From Geminicoccaceae bacterium (GTDB lineage Bacteria > Pseudomonadota > Alphaproteobacteria > Geminicoccales > Geminicoccaceae): a stretch of 15,207 nucleotides of DNA. Both the position numbers and the translations under genes were made by a program. Shown here one piece after another: positions 1 to 6,861 of the stretch. Below the pieces are notes generated by a model, which saw nothing but the letters and a program-made list of their open reading frames with translations, made no database searches and was not told the origin of the DNA. Within the stretch, counting starts at the first letter, position 1; each line of letters starts with the position of its first letter. The stretch spans positions 1-15,207 of the forward strand of contig JAGREZ010000356.1 in the NCBI GenBank assembly GCA_020446285.1, read 5' to 3'.

Positions 1-468
1 CACAGAATTCCGCACAGTCCCGAGCCCGGCGATGATCCGCTGCGCGGTTCCATGCAGTGCCCGCCTGGAAATTCTCGCAAGCGCCTCGACGACGATGACC
101 ACGGCGGCGGCCTGGACACCGAGGAACAGCGTGTCGACCAGTGGCAGATCCGCGAACAGCACATAGAGCGTCGCCAGCACGAAGATCACCAGCGCACCCG
201 GAATGACGAACAGCAGTCCGGCAACGAACCCGCCGGCAATGCCCCGCAACCGCCATCCGGCATAGGTGGCAAGCTGCATCGCCTCGGGGCCGGGCAGCAG
301 CATGCAGAAGCTGAGCGCATTGAGAAACTGCCGCTCGTTCAGCCATCCGCGTTCATCGACGAGGACACGGTGCATCAGCGCGATCTGCGCCGCCGGACCG
401 CCGAACGACAGAAGCCCGATCCTGAGAAACTGGCGGAACAGGTCCGCAAGGCCGACCGACGGTATCAT
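1..468 (-). CDS. chrA: Chromate transporter ChrA, N-terminal part (runs off window)
   Basis: Only the first 156 codons are present; the gene continues beyond base 1. The translation starts MIPSVGLADLFRQFLRIGLL and carries the CHR-family signature SFGGPAAQIALMH (residues 21-33), followed by LLPGPEAMQLATY (58-69) and hydrophobic membrane spans around 75-105 and 112-130. CHR proteins are inner-membrane transporters that export chromate by proton-coupled exchange; full-length members have about 400 residues in two homologous halves, so this is part of the first half. The ATG at 468 is preceded by AAGAGAAC, and an in-frame TGA lies shortly upstream, so no longer start is possible. A strong palindrome lies 23 bases upstream. 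The family is clear, but chromate as the real substrate is inferred only from the family. Confidence 0.9.
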   Translation of the reverse strand, partial: MIPSVGLADLFRQFLRIGLLSFGGPAAQIALMHRVLVDERGWLNERQFLNALSFCMLLPGPEAMQLATYAGWRLRGIAGGFVAGLLFVIPGALVIFVLATLYVLFADLPLVDTLFLGVQAAAVVIVVEALARISRRALHGTAQRIIAGLGTVRNSV

Positions 469-490
469 GTGCGTTCTCTTGGAGTTTCCC

Positions 491-512
491 GTTCAGATGG
501 AACCATCTGAAC
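491..512. promoter_or_regulatory. Perfect inverted repeat upstream of chrA, candidate operator
   Basis: Arms GTTCAGATGG and CCATCTGAAC are perfect 10-base reverse complements separated by only AA. The site lies 23 bases before the chrA start codon, where a dimeric repressor would act. The two-base gap is too short for a stable RNA hairpin at full stem length, so a protein-binding site is more likely than a terminator. No regulator gene for it is visible in the window, and I cannot assign it to a known regulator. Confidence 0.55.
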
Positions 513-541
513 GATCAGGAAATGCGGCGAAACAACGAGAT

Positions 542-583
542 GGAGCCGTCTTCCCGATTTCACCTGATCGGAAAGACGGCTCC
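542..583 (-). terminator. Long hairpin terminator after the dsbD-like gene
   Basis: Arms GGAGCCGTCTT (542-552) and AAGACGGCTCC (573-583) pair perfectly over 11 bases. After one C/A mismatch the stem continues with CCGAT and ATCGG, closing on an 8-base loop. It starts about 40 bases beyond the stop of the minus-strand reductase gene. On the minus strand it is followed by a T-rich stretch (ATCTCGTTGTTT), consistent with rho-independent termination in that direction. The plus direction has no T-run. Confidence 0.7.
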
Positions 584-622
584 GGATCAGGCTCTCATGG
601 CGACGCTGTTGGCCGGGTCATG

Positions 623-2788
623 TCACCTCGCTTCGGCGAATGCCTCGAGGACCGTGGATTCGGTGAGGATCTGGGGGAGGAGGCGGGGTTTTCCGCTCCT
701 GCCCGGATAGAAGACATAGACGGGGACGCCGGAGCGGTCGAAGCGTTCGAGGAAGGCGGTGATTTCCGGATCGGCGCTGGTCCAGTCGCCCTTGAGATAG
801 GCGATGTCCGCGTCCTCGAGCGCATCCTGGAATGCGGTCGAGGAAAGGGCTGTCCGTTCATTGACGAGGCAGGTGATGCACCAGGCGGCCGTCATGTTGA
901 CGAAGACGGGGCGACCTTCGCCCAGCAATTCATCGAGGCGAACCTGCGAGAAGGGCTCGGCGGGGCCGGCCTCGTCGATGAGCGTCGATTGTCCGCCGGA
1001 TGTTGTCGTCACGTTCCGCGATCCGCCCTGAAGAACGATGAGAGCAAGGGCGGCGGCGAAGGCGCCGGCCGTGAGGAGACGGGCGGGAATGGCGGAAAAG
1101 CGCAGGAGCCAGAGGGCGAAGGCGATCAGCACTGCGGCAAGGAGCGTGGAAAGGAGACCGTCCGGTCCGGTCTGCCGGCTCAGCACCCAGAGCAGCCAGG
1201 CGGCGGTGGCATACATCGGGAAGGCGAGCACCTCCCTGAAGCGTTCCATCCACGGTCCCGGTCTCGGCAGGAGGCGTCCGATGCCGGGAAGGACGGAGAG
1301 CAGCAGGAAGGGCAAGGCGAAACCGATGCCGAGCGCGGCGAAGACGGCAAGGGCGGTGGTCGTGTCCCGGGTCAGGGCGAAGCCCAGGGCCGGGGCCATG
1401 AAGGGAGCGGTACAGGGGGTGGCGACGAGCACCGCCAGAACGCCTGTGAAGAAACTCCCGGCGGTGCCGCTCCTGCGTGCCAGGCCCGAGCCCGTGTTCA
1501 TGAGTCCGGCCTGCAGGCGTTCGCCCGTTTCGCCGGCCAGACGGATGGCGCCGGCAAGCCAGAGACCGACGACGAGCATGAGGCAGGCGAGAAGGGCGAT
1601 GACCGGTGGCGATTGCAGCTGAAAGCCCCAGCCGACCGCCGCCCCTGCCCGCTTCATGGCGATCAGTGCTGTGGCAAGGCCGAGGAAGGAGAGCAGCACG
1701 CCCGCGGTATAGACAAGGCCCTGGATCACGGCTCCGGGTTCGCCCGCATGACGCATCAGCGACAGGGCCTTCATCGACAGGACGGGAAAGACGCAGGGCA
1801 TGAGATTGAGGATGAGCCCGCCGAGAAAGGCGAACAGTACCGCCTGCCACAATCCCTCGCTCGCCCGCGGCGTGGATGGCACCGACATGGCTGATGCCGG
1901 ATCGATCCCGGCGCTGAGAAGAAAACCCTGCCGGATGGGGCCGTCGCCCGCATCCTCCTGAAGCACCAGCACACCTTTGAGCAAAGGGCTGGCGAGCGAA
2001 GGGCCGGCGAGTGAAGGGCCGGGTTCGCCCGCGGGCTCGCGTTCGATCGCGAGAACGAGCCTCCCGTTCTCGACGGAAACAACCTGCTCGGCGGCGTGAC
2101 GGACGATTCCGGGTGATCCCGCGAAGAAATAGGCATCGTCGACACGGCTCGAGGGTGGCAGACCGTCGATGGCGAGCAGGAAGGTTTCGTCGTCCGCTCC
2201 GGCAAGGCTCGCCCTGAAGGGAGAGGCGCGGGGAAAGGTGGCTTCGGCCTCGTCGAAGGCATGGCCGTTGATCGGATGCGCGCGCGGCGGGCCCGAAGCG
2301 GTGGGCAGGGTGAGCGCGAGATCGACGGATTCGGGAATGCAGATGTCCGAACAGACGAGCCAGTCGGCGCGAAGCCCGATCTCGACCGGCTTGCCCGCCG
2401 GCCAGTCGGGCGCGAGCGTGAAACCGGTGACGAAGAAGGCCTCGTCCTCATAGCCGTAATTCATCAGGTCGAAATAGGGGATGGCCTCGGGCAGCGGCCA
2501 CTGCACGGGTCCGGCCTCGACCCCTTCCGGCAGGGTCCATGTGAGCTGCGTCGCCGCCCCGCTGTCGCCCGGATTGCGCCAGTAGGTGTGCCAGCCCTCG
2601 TCGATGGTCTGCCCGAGACCGAGGCGAAAGCCCTCGCCCGGCACCGCCGCCCCGAGATCGGCGGAAAGCACCGCCGACACATGCTCCGTCCCGGCGAACG
2701 GCCCGGCCTCGCCAAACGCCGCCGTCTGCCCGGCAGCAGCATGAACGAAGCCGAGACAGGCCAGAACAACGGAGAGCAGACGAGACAT
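623..2788 (-). CDS. DsbD/ScsB-like protein-disulfide reductase
   Basis: This 721-residue membrane protein has an N-terminal signal peptide (MSRLLSVVLACLGFVHAAAG), a periplasmic DsbD_N-type domain (about 30-300), a multi-helix transmembrane domain (about 313-588) and a C-terminal thioredoxin domain (about 605-721). All three cysteine pairs of an electron relay are present: C146/C150 (CSDIC), C332 (LMPCVFPVLSMK) with C459 (ATPCTAPFMAPALG), and C637/C640 (WCITC), plus the thioredoxin cis-proline motif GVPVY (687-691). Such proteins carry reducing power from cytoplasmic thioredoxin to periplasmic disulfide partners. The long N-terminal domain with CX3C resembles ScsB-type proteins more than E. 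coli DsbD. The start at 2788 is chosen because it opens directly on the signal peptide; a longer ATG start at 2857 would add 23 charged, proline-rich residues. It is followed by a hairpin terminator. The periplasmic client is unknown. Confidence 0.9.
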   Translation of the reverse strand: MSRLLSVVLACLGFVHAAAGQTAAFGEAGPFAGTEHVSAVLSADLGAAVPGEGFRLGLGQTIDEGWHTYWRNPGDSGAATQLTWTLPEGVEAGPVQWPLPEAIPYFDLMNYGYEDEAFFVTGFTLAPDWPAGKPVEIGLRADWLVCSDICIPESVDLALTLPTASGPPRAHPINGHAFDEAEATFPRASPFRASLAGADDETFLLAIDGLPPSSRVDDAYFFAGSPGIVRHAAEQVVSVENGRLVLAIEREPAGEPGPSLAGPSLASPLLKGVLVLQEDAGDGPIRQGFLLSAGIDPASAMSVPSTPRASEGLWQAVLFAFLGGLILNLMPCVFPVLSMKALSLMRHAGEPGAVIQGLVYTAGVLLSFLGLATALIAMKRAGAAVGWGFQLQSPPVIALLACLMLVVGLWLAGAIRLAGETGERLQAGLMNTGSGLARRSGTAGSFFTGVLAVLVATPCTAPFMAPALGFALTRDTTTALAVFAALGIGFALPFLLLSVLPGIGRLLPRPGPWMERFREVLAFPMYATAAWLLWVLSRQTGPDGLLSTLLAAVLIAFALWLLRFSAIPARLLTAGAFAAALALIVLQGGSRNVTTTSGGQSTLIDEAGPAEPFSQVRLDELLGEGRPVFVNMTAAWCITCLVNERTALSSTAFQDALEDADIAYLKGDWTSADPEITAFLERFDRSGVPVYVFYPGRSGKPRLLPQILTESTVLEAFAEAR
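1991..2020. repeat. 15-bp in-frame tandem duplication inside the dsbD-like gene
   Basis: Two adjacent 15-base units (1991-2005 and 2006-2020) differ at one base (ggcgagCgaagggcc versus ggcgagTgaagggcc). They encode a repeated AGPSL-type pentapeptide in a proline/alanine linker (around residues 257-268) between the periplasmic and membrane domains. It preserves the reading frame and probably only lengthens the linker. Confidence 0.75.
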
Positions 2789-2993
2789 GCGCAAGGATCC
2801 GTTTCCGGTTGCTGGAGGCGGAGGTCTGACGGGGCGGATGCCGCCGTCTGTCTTCATATTCCCTCAAGCCCCCAGAATTCAACGATTCCTCGTTCAACGC
2901 CCATCACGAGGCGGTCAGCAGGAGGGAGCGGGAGTGCTCCGGCGGGCAAGGGGCCGAACAGGCCCGATGTCGGTGACGGGCGATTGCGCCGTG

Positions 2994-4013
2994 TCACTTT
3001 CCCGCCCAGCCGCTCGGGGCCATGCCCTTGAGGCGCTTGAATTCGCGGTTGAAGTTGGATTTGGTCACAAATCCACTCTCGAGCATGGCGGTGGTGACGC
3101 TCGCCCCCTCCTCGAGCAGGCGGCAGGCATGGTCGATGCGGTGGCGGTTGACATGGCGCGAGACATTCTCGCCATGCACGCGGTTGATCGCCGCCGACAG
3201 GCGCTTGGCCGGCACGCCCAGCCGCCGTGCCAGACGGGCAAGGGTGAGCCCCTCGTCGAGATAGCTCCTTTCGCTGGTCATCAGCTGTTCGAGGCGGGCG
3301 GTGAGCTTGTGGTCTTCCCCTGTCTTTTCCCTGTCCTGATGAAGGTCGGGCGGCATGTCGACGATGGTTTCCGGCTCCCCGGGCGTGTCGGCCGGGCTTT
3401 CGAGCGCGCTTGAAAGGCCCAGGCCCCCGAGTGTGAGCAGCAGGAGCCCGTGGAACACGCCGACCACCCAGGGCGTGAAACGGCCACCTGCGAATTCCAT
3501 GTCGAGAAAGATGAGGAGATCGCTCATCGTTGAAAGGAGAAACGTGGCAGCGATCAGCCGCCAGATGAGCGCCGGCACCTCGCCGCTCTCGAGGCGGGTG
3601 CGTGGAAGTGAATCGGTGCCGCCGGCAAGTTCGTGCAGCATCGCCAGTGCGTAACCGGCAAAGATCAGCGGAACGGCGGGATCGATGAGCCGGGGTGCGA
3701 GGATGGCGATCAGGGCGATGGCCAGGGGTGGAAGCAGCAGGTGCGGCAGATGGCGTCGGGCGCTGAACGGGCGGATGGCGGTGGTCTCGAAGGCGATCAG
3801 CGCCAGCGGCGGCAGCAGGATGGCGGTGACGGGCTGAACCGGGCGGAGGGCAGATATGCCATAGTGATGATGCAGGGCGATGACGACGCTCTGCAGGATG
3901 CATGCACCGATGAAAAGACGCAGCCACAGGGGTGTCCCGCCGTGCCGGATCGAGCGCAGCAGGAGAAAGCCGAGAACAAGGGCGGTGACGAGCGGCAGCG
4001 GGAGCGAGGGCAT
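2994..4013 (-). CDS. AraC-family regulator with membrane-embedded N-terminal domain
   Basis: The product has 339 residues. Residues 1-205 form about six to seven hydrophobic segments (from LPLPLVTALVLGFLLLR at 4-20 to GVFHGLLLLTLGGLGL at 185-200). After a charged linker (about 205-240) comes a C-terminal AraC/XylS DNA-binding domain with two helix-turn-helix units (LTLARLARRLGVPAKRLSAA, about 256-275, and TTAMLESGFVTKSNFNREFKR, about 307-327). This layout is known among AraC-type proteins whose membrane domain senses a signal while the DNA-binding domain stays cytoplasmic. The ATG at 4013 opens on the first membrane segment; the only upstream extension would begin at TTG and add 28 polar residues. 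It is transcribed divergently from the hydrolase at 4146, which makes that gene or itself a plausible target. The reductase gene follows on the same strand after 205 bases. Confidence 0.85.
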   Translation of the reverse strand: MPSLPLPLVTALVLGFLLLRSIRHGGTPLWLRLFIGACILQSVVIALHHHYGISALRPVQPVTAILLPPLALIAFETTAIRPFSARRHLPHLLLPPLAIALIAILAPRLIDPAVPLIFAGYALAMLHELAGGTDSLPRTRLESGEVPALIWRLIAATFLLSTMSDLLIFLDMEFAGGRFTPWVVGVFHGLLLLTLGGLGLSSALESPADTPGEPETIVDMPPDLHQDREKTGEDHKLTARLEQLMTSERSYLDEGLTLARLARRLGVPAKRLSAAINRVHGENVSRHVNRHRIDHACRLLEEGASVTTAMLESGFVTKSNFNREFKRLKGMAPSGWAGK

Positions 4014-4062
4014 TTTTCTGTCAGGAGCATGGGGAGAGGTACGAAAACCGGTTCCTTGACCT

Positions 4063-4080
4063 CCTCGATCCGGTTCGAGG
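4063..4080. promoter_or_regulatory. Imperfect 18-bp palindrome in the AraC/hydrolase divergent region
   Basis: CCTCGATCCGGTTCGAGG is symmetric except at positions 7 and 12 (T opposite T), with outer arms CCTCGA/TCGAGG and core CCGG. It lies 50 bases before the AraC-type gene start and 65 bases before the hydrolase start, where a shared operator could sit. No convincing -35/-10 pair was found, and the binding protein is unknown; AraC-type sites are often direct repeats, so another regulator is possible. Confidence 0.35.
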
Positions 4081-4145
4081 ACGCGGCAGGATTGCAAACC
4101 GCATCAGTTGCCCCTGTTCATCACGTCATGCCAAGGAAAAACGCC

Positions 4146-5177
4146 ATGCGAACACTTCCGGCCATCCTTTTCTCTCTCACCCTCCTTCATGCCATACCGG
4201 CACCGGCCGGGGAAAACCTCCCGGGTTACGACCGGCTGGACATCAGGGCCGGCCACCGTGCAGGCCTCGTCGAGGGGTCGCTCTGGTATCCCGCCGGTTC
4301 GACCACCTATCAGGGCATGATCGGCGATGATGCGGCCTTTTCCGGCACGCCCGCGCTGGTCGGGCCGACCATCGCTTCCGGGAAATATCCGCTTTTCCTC
4401 CTCTCGCACGGCTCGGGCGGCAACATGGACAATCTTTCCTGGCTCTCCTCGGCGCTTGTCGAGGGCGGGGCGATGGTGCTGGCGGTGAACCATCAGGGAA
4501 GCACGTCAGGCGACAGTTCGCCACGGCGCTCGATTCATGTCGAGGACCGTGCCGCCGATCTTTCCGCCGCCCTCGACCGATTGCTCGCCGACGAGGCGTT
4601 CGCCGTCCATGTCGACAGGGAGCGCATCTACGCTCTCGGCTTCTCGCTCGGCGGCGCCACGGCGTTCCATCTGGGCGGATTGCGCATGGACCGGAGGCTT
4701 TATGCCGACTGGTGCCGGACCCCCGGCGAGCGCGCGACCGACTGCCGGTTTTTCGAGAGCGGCGGGGTCGACCCGTCGAACCTGCATGAAGGGTTCGGGA
4801 ACGACCTGCGCGATCCGCGGATCAAGGGGGTGGTCGCCATCGATCCGGGTCTGACACGGGGCATGAGCGAAGCGAGTATCGATACGCTGGACCTGCCCGT
4901 CCTGATCCTCCAGCTCGGTGAGGATGAAAGCCTGTGGCCCGCCATCGATACCGGGCCGAACGGAAGCCGCCTCGCCGAACGCCTGTCCCGGGCAAGGCGC
5001 GTCTCGATCCCCGACGCCCATCATTTCTCCTTCCTGGGTCTGTGCAAGGAAGGGGCGCAGGCGCTTCTCGAGGCAGTGGACGAGGACCCGATCTGCACCG
5101 ACCCCGAAGGTGCGGACCGAAGCACCACCCACGACCGCATCTCCGGAACCATCCTCTACTGGATGCGGGAACGGTAA
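4146..5177 (+). CDS. Secreted alpha/beta hydrolase (dienelactone hydrolase-like)
   Basis: This 343-residue protein has a signal peptide (MRTLPAILFSLTLLHAIPAPAG, cleavage probably near residue 21). The mature part shows an alpha/beta hydrolase fold: the oxyanion region LFLLSHGSGG (83-92), the nucleophile elbow GFSLGG with Ser167 (165-170), a candidate acid in LQLGEDES (256-262), and the catalytic histidine in DAHHFSF (H292/H293). Four cysteines (C190, C200, C300, C317) could form disulfides in the periplasm. AAGGA eight bases before the ATG at 4146 fixes this start; an ATG at 4128 lacks such a site. The gene runs divergently from the AraC-type regulator and ends at a strong hairpin terminator. 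Substrate unknown: an ester, lactone or polyester hydrolase are all possible. Confidence 0.85.
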   Translation: MRTLPAILFSLTLLHAIPAPAGENLPGYDRLDIRAGHRAGLVEGSLWYPAGSTTYQGMIGDDAAFSGTPALVGPTIASGKYPLFLLSHGSGGNMDNLSWLSSALVEGGAMVLAVNHQGSTSGDSSPRRSIHVEDRAADLSAALDRLLADEAFAVHVDRERIYALGFSLGGATAFHLGGLRMDRRLYADWCRTPGERATDCRFFESGGVDPSNLHEGFGNDLRDPRIKGVVAIDPGLTRGMSEASIDTLDLPVLILQLGEDESLWPAIDTGPNGSRLAERLSRARRVSIPDAHHFSFLGLCKEGAQALLEAVDEDPICTDPEGADRSTTHDRISGTILYWMRER

Positions 5178-5222
5178 GGAGAATTCGGGAACGTCGGTGA
5201 CAACCTTGCCAGCGTGTTGAAG

Positions 5223-5255
5223 AAATACCGACAGCCGTCGCGCCTGTCGGTATTT
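5223..5255. terminator. Perfect 12-bp hairpin terminator between convergent genes
   Basis: AAATACCGACAG (5223-5234) and CTGTCGGTATTT (5244-5255) are perfect reverse complements around a 9-base loop. The right arm runs into TTTTA, giving a rho-independent terminator for the hydrolase. The A-run on the left side gives a weaker T-run on the minus strand, so it may also stop transcripts leaving the vapC-like gene, whose stop is at 5269. Confidence 0.85.
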
Positions 5256-5268
5256 TATCAACGCGCTG

Positions 5269-5658
5269 TTACCCGCAATGGCGGATCGGGCCTTCATAAG
5301 CGGCAAGTTTGCGGTCGGCGGTGACGAGGGTGAGGCCCTCGACCATTGCCTGGGCAAGCAGCAGGCGGTCGAAGGGGTCCTTGTGGTGTTCGGGAAGGTT
5401 GCGGGTCATGGCGGCGTGTGCGCCGGTAATCGCGAGTTCCTCATAGCCGTTCTCGAGAAGAGCCTTGCGAAAGACTGCGGGATCGACAGTGAAATCGGCA
5501 CGGCCGAGCAATGCCTTGATGGCGATTTCCCAGATGCTTGCGGCACTGAAGAGGGGGGCCCTGAGGGATTGCTCGAGCAACTTCGCGGCTTGCTTCGGCA
5601 ATCGTTCGGGTTCGAAACCGGCCCAGAGCAGAAGATGGGTGTCGAAAAGGCAGGTCAT
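5269..5658 (-). CDS. vapC: Type II toxin, PIN-domain ribonuclease (VapC-like)
   Basis: This 129-residue PIN-domain protein starts MTCLFDTHLLLWAGF, with the first metal-binding aspartate at D6. The other acidic residues are in place: E44 (SIWEIAIK), D94 and D97 (HHKDPFDRLLLAQA) and D115 (LVTADRKL). PIN toxins are Mg-dependent RNases that cut RNA and arrest growth when not held by the antitoxin. The ATG overlaps the antitoxin stop codon by four bases (ATGA), the usual translational coupling. The HHKDPFDR form is typical of the group paired with Phd/YefM-like antitoxins. All catalytic residues are intact, so it is probably active. The gene converges on the hydrolase, with the terminator between them. 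Confidence 0.92.
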   Translation of the reverse strand: MTCLFDTHLLLWAGFEPERLPKQAAKLLEQSLRAPLFSAASIWEIAIKALLGRADFTVDPAVFRKALLENGYEELAITGAHAAMTRNLPEHHKDPFDRLLLAQAMVEGLTLVTADRKLAAYEGPIRHCG

Positions 5659-5900
5659 GCCTCCTCGCCGGAAAATCGTGTGGCGATCTCCCCTTCACCC
5701 ATGGCATCGAAATCCTCGGGAATCGTGCCGGGCGTCATGAAGCCCAGCCGCTTCGGCTCCATTCCATATGCCCCATCAATGGCCCGGACCTCGACCAGCG
5801 GCTTGCCGGCCCGCGCGATGATGAAGGGCTCGCCCCGCACGGCACTCTCGATCAGCCGCGAGAGATGGGTCTTGGCTTCGTGGATGTTGACGATCTGCAT
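5655..5900 (-). CDS. vapB: Type II antitoxin, Phd/YefM-type (VapB-like)
   Basis: The product has 81 residues. The N-terminal half (MQIVNIHEAKTHLSRLIESAVRGEPFIIARAGKPLVEV) is the typical Phd/YefM DNA-binding and dimerisation fold: it begins with a beta strand and the EAKTHLS helix and ends with the I.R.GKP.V strand pair. The acidic C-terminal tail (IPEDFDAMGEGEIATRFSGEEA) is what normally wraps the toxin and blocks its active site. It precedes the toxin gene and overlaps it by ATGA, so the two form an operon that the complex probably represses. No clear operator could be assigned upstream. Confidence 0.9.
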   Translation of the reverse strand: MQIVNIHEAKTHLSRLIESAVRGEPFIIARAGKPLVEVRAIDGAYGMEPKRLGFMTPGTIPEDFDAMGEGEIATRFSGEEA

Positions 5901-6004
5901 GACGCCGCTCGCGATTTCATGGTCTGGTCCGATAAACTTGGTTCATTCGATCAAAAAGACAAGAGGAACGGAGCCGATGCCGGCGACAGCTTCACCTGCC
6001 GCCC

Positions 6005-6054
6005 GGCCATCGTTCTTCCGGCCTTTCTCTTTCGCCGGCTCGTGAACGATGGCC
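6005..6054 (-). terminator. Long stem-loop after the DsrE-like gene
   Basis: GGCCATCGTTC (6005-6015) and GAACGATGGCC (6044-6054) are perfect 11-base reverse complements. A second inner stem (CCGGC at 6018-6022 with GCCGG at 6034-6038) closes a pyrimidine-rich loop. It begins 14 bases after the stop of the minus-strand DsrE-like gene. No T-run follows on the minus strand, so it may be a U-less terminator, a 3'-end stabilising stem or an attenuator before vapBC. The rest of 5901-6067 shows nothing else clear. Confidence 0.5.
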
Positions 6055-6067
6055 GTCAGGGAGTGGA

Positions 6068-6547
6068 TTACCAGCCAAGGGTCTTGATGTCGGGATCGAA
6101 AAGAAGGGGAAGAACGATGTCGGGAGAGCCCATCTCGACGCCATCGATATAGTCTTCAAGAGTGAGCCCGGCGGCTTTCGAACATGCACCGCACATGATC
6201 ACACGGCCGCCATCGGCGATGAAATCGGTCAGCATGTCCTGAATGGATTTGTCACTTTCACGCATCAGGCCGTGAACATGGGAGGCGCGCTTCCTGTCGG
6301 CAAGATAGACGGCACGGACATTCATCCAGATCGCCACGGGCGAATATCCGGCCTTGAGCACCCGCTGGTGGGCAAAGCTGATCGCCTTGGCGGCCGCCCA
6401 GGTATCGTCGGTGGTCAGGTTGACGAAAAGCCCCATCTCCCGGGTTTCCGCCGTCTGCGCAAGCGCTGGAGAAGCGACCGGGAGCAGCTGGCTGCCGGCA
6501 AGGAGGCCGACGGAGAGGGTGGCGATGGCGAGCAGACGTTTCATCAT
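6068..6547 (-). CDS. Secreted DsrE/DsrF-like protein
   Basis: This 159-residue protein starts with a signal peptide (KRLLAIATLSVGLLAGSQLLPVASPALA, likely cleaved before Q31). The mature part looks like a DsrE/DsrF-type alpha/beta fold: GLFVNLTTDDTWAAAKAISFAHQRVLKAGYSPVAIWMNVRAVYL, then ADGGRVIMCGACSKAAGLTLEDYIDGVEMGSP. A cysteine pair C119/C122 (MCGAC) sits where many DsrE-like proteins carry the conserved cysteine, so a sulfur-carrier or redox role is plausible but not proven. Two consecutive ATG codons (6547 and 6544) follow AGGGGAAG; the first gives short spacing and the second better spacing, so the true start may be 6544. A periplasmic thiol protein could be a client of the DsbD-like reductase in the window, but that link is speculative. 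Confidence 0.8.
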   Translation of the reverse strand: MMKRLLAIATLSVGLLAGSQLLPVASPALAQTAETREMGLFVNLTTDDTWAAAKAISFAHQRVLKAGYSPVAIWMNVRAVYLADRKRASHVHGLMRESDKSIQDMLTDFIADGGRVIMCGACSKAAGLTLEDYIDGVEMGSPDIVLPLLFDPDIKTLGW

Positions 6548-6570
6548 GGTCTTCCCCTGGAAACAGGATT

Positions 6571-6587
6571 TGACAGAAGTCCTGTCA
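6571..6587. promoter_or_regulatory. Inverted repeat just upstream of the DsrE-like gene
   Basis: TGACAG (6571-6576) and CTGTCA (6582-6587) are perfect reverse complements around AAGTC, 24 bases before the DsrE-like start. The position suits a repressor or activator site, or a small 5'-UTR hairpin. No matching regulator is visible. Confidence 0.35.
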
Positions 6588-6692
6588 GCGAACCATCAAC
6601 CGGCATGGTGCAGCCAGAATGCTGATCGTCGCAGTTCAGGGCCAGATTGCCGCAGCCGGAGACCGCGATGCTGGCTCGACACGCCGTCAAGC

Positions 6693-6782
6693 TCAAAGGT
6701 CGAGGTGAAAGAACCGGCTGAACGCATTGGGCCGGTAGCCGGCGAAGGGCGGTCCCTCGGTGAAGCCGTTCCTGCGGTAGAG
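6693..6782 (-). pseudogene. C-terminal remnant of a GNAT acetyltransferase
   Basis: About 30 codons remain, reading LYRRNGFTEGPPFAGYRP then NAFSRFFHLDL and a TGA at 6693. The LY.R.GF pattern followed by a G/P-F-x-x-Y turn and a hydrophobic last strand is the usual C-terminal end of GNAT N-acetyltransferases. The upstream part, including the acetyl-CoA-binding R/Q-x-x-G-x-G/A segment, is missing. The similarity stops at base 6782, directly next to the TGTC that begins the insertion-sequence-like segment, so the gene was cut by that element. The fragment is short; the family call is by pattern only. Confidence 0.6.
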
Positions 6783-6861
6783 TGTCAATCGGCCCCCCAG
6801 ATCGGCGTGGAAAAGCCCCCCTCTGGGTGTGAGGTTCTGCGGGTTTGGGGTCGTCATGGAG
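6783..6861. mobile_element. Probable insertion-sequence end (IS21-like appearance)
   Basis: The segment begins TGTCAATCGG and carries spaced C-runs (ggccccccag, aagcccccct) that resemble the ends of IS21-family elements, which start with TG and have repeated C- or G-rich blocks. It begins exactly where the GNAT reading frame stops making sense and ends where the group II intron starts. No transposase frame is present. The IS family is recalled from general appearance and needs a database match; that this is foreign DNA interrupting GNAT is better supported than the family name. Confidence 0.4.

Noticed and set aside
266..1894. Long plus-strand open frame of 542 codons
   Set aside because: It lies opposite chrA and the dsbD-like gene and is rich in G, E, D and R with no family pattern; typical antisense shadow of GC-rich coding DNA.
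2951..2965. GGGCC-GAACA-GGCCC hairpin after the AraC-type gene
   Set aside because: Only a 5-bp stem with no T-run on the minus strand; too weak to call a terminator in DNA this GC-rich.
3633..4145. N-terminal extension of the alpha/beta hydrolase frame
   Set aside because: It overlaps the AraC-type gene in antisense and is low in hydrophobic pattern; the signal peptide and AAGGA site place the start at 4146.
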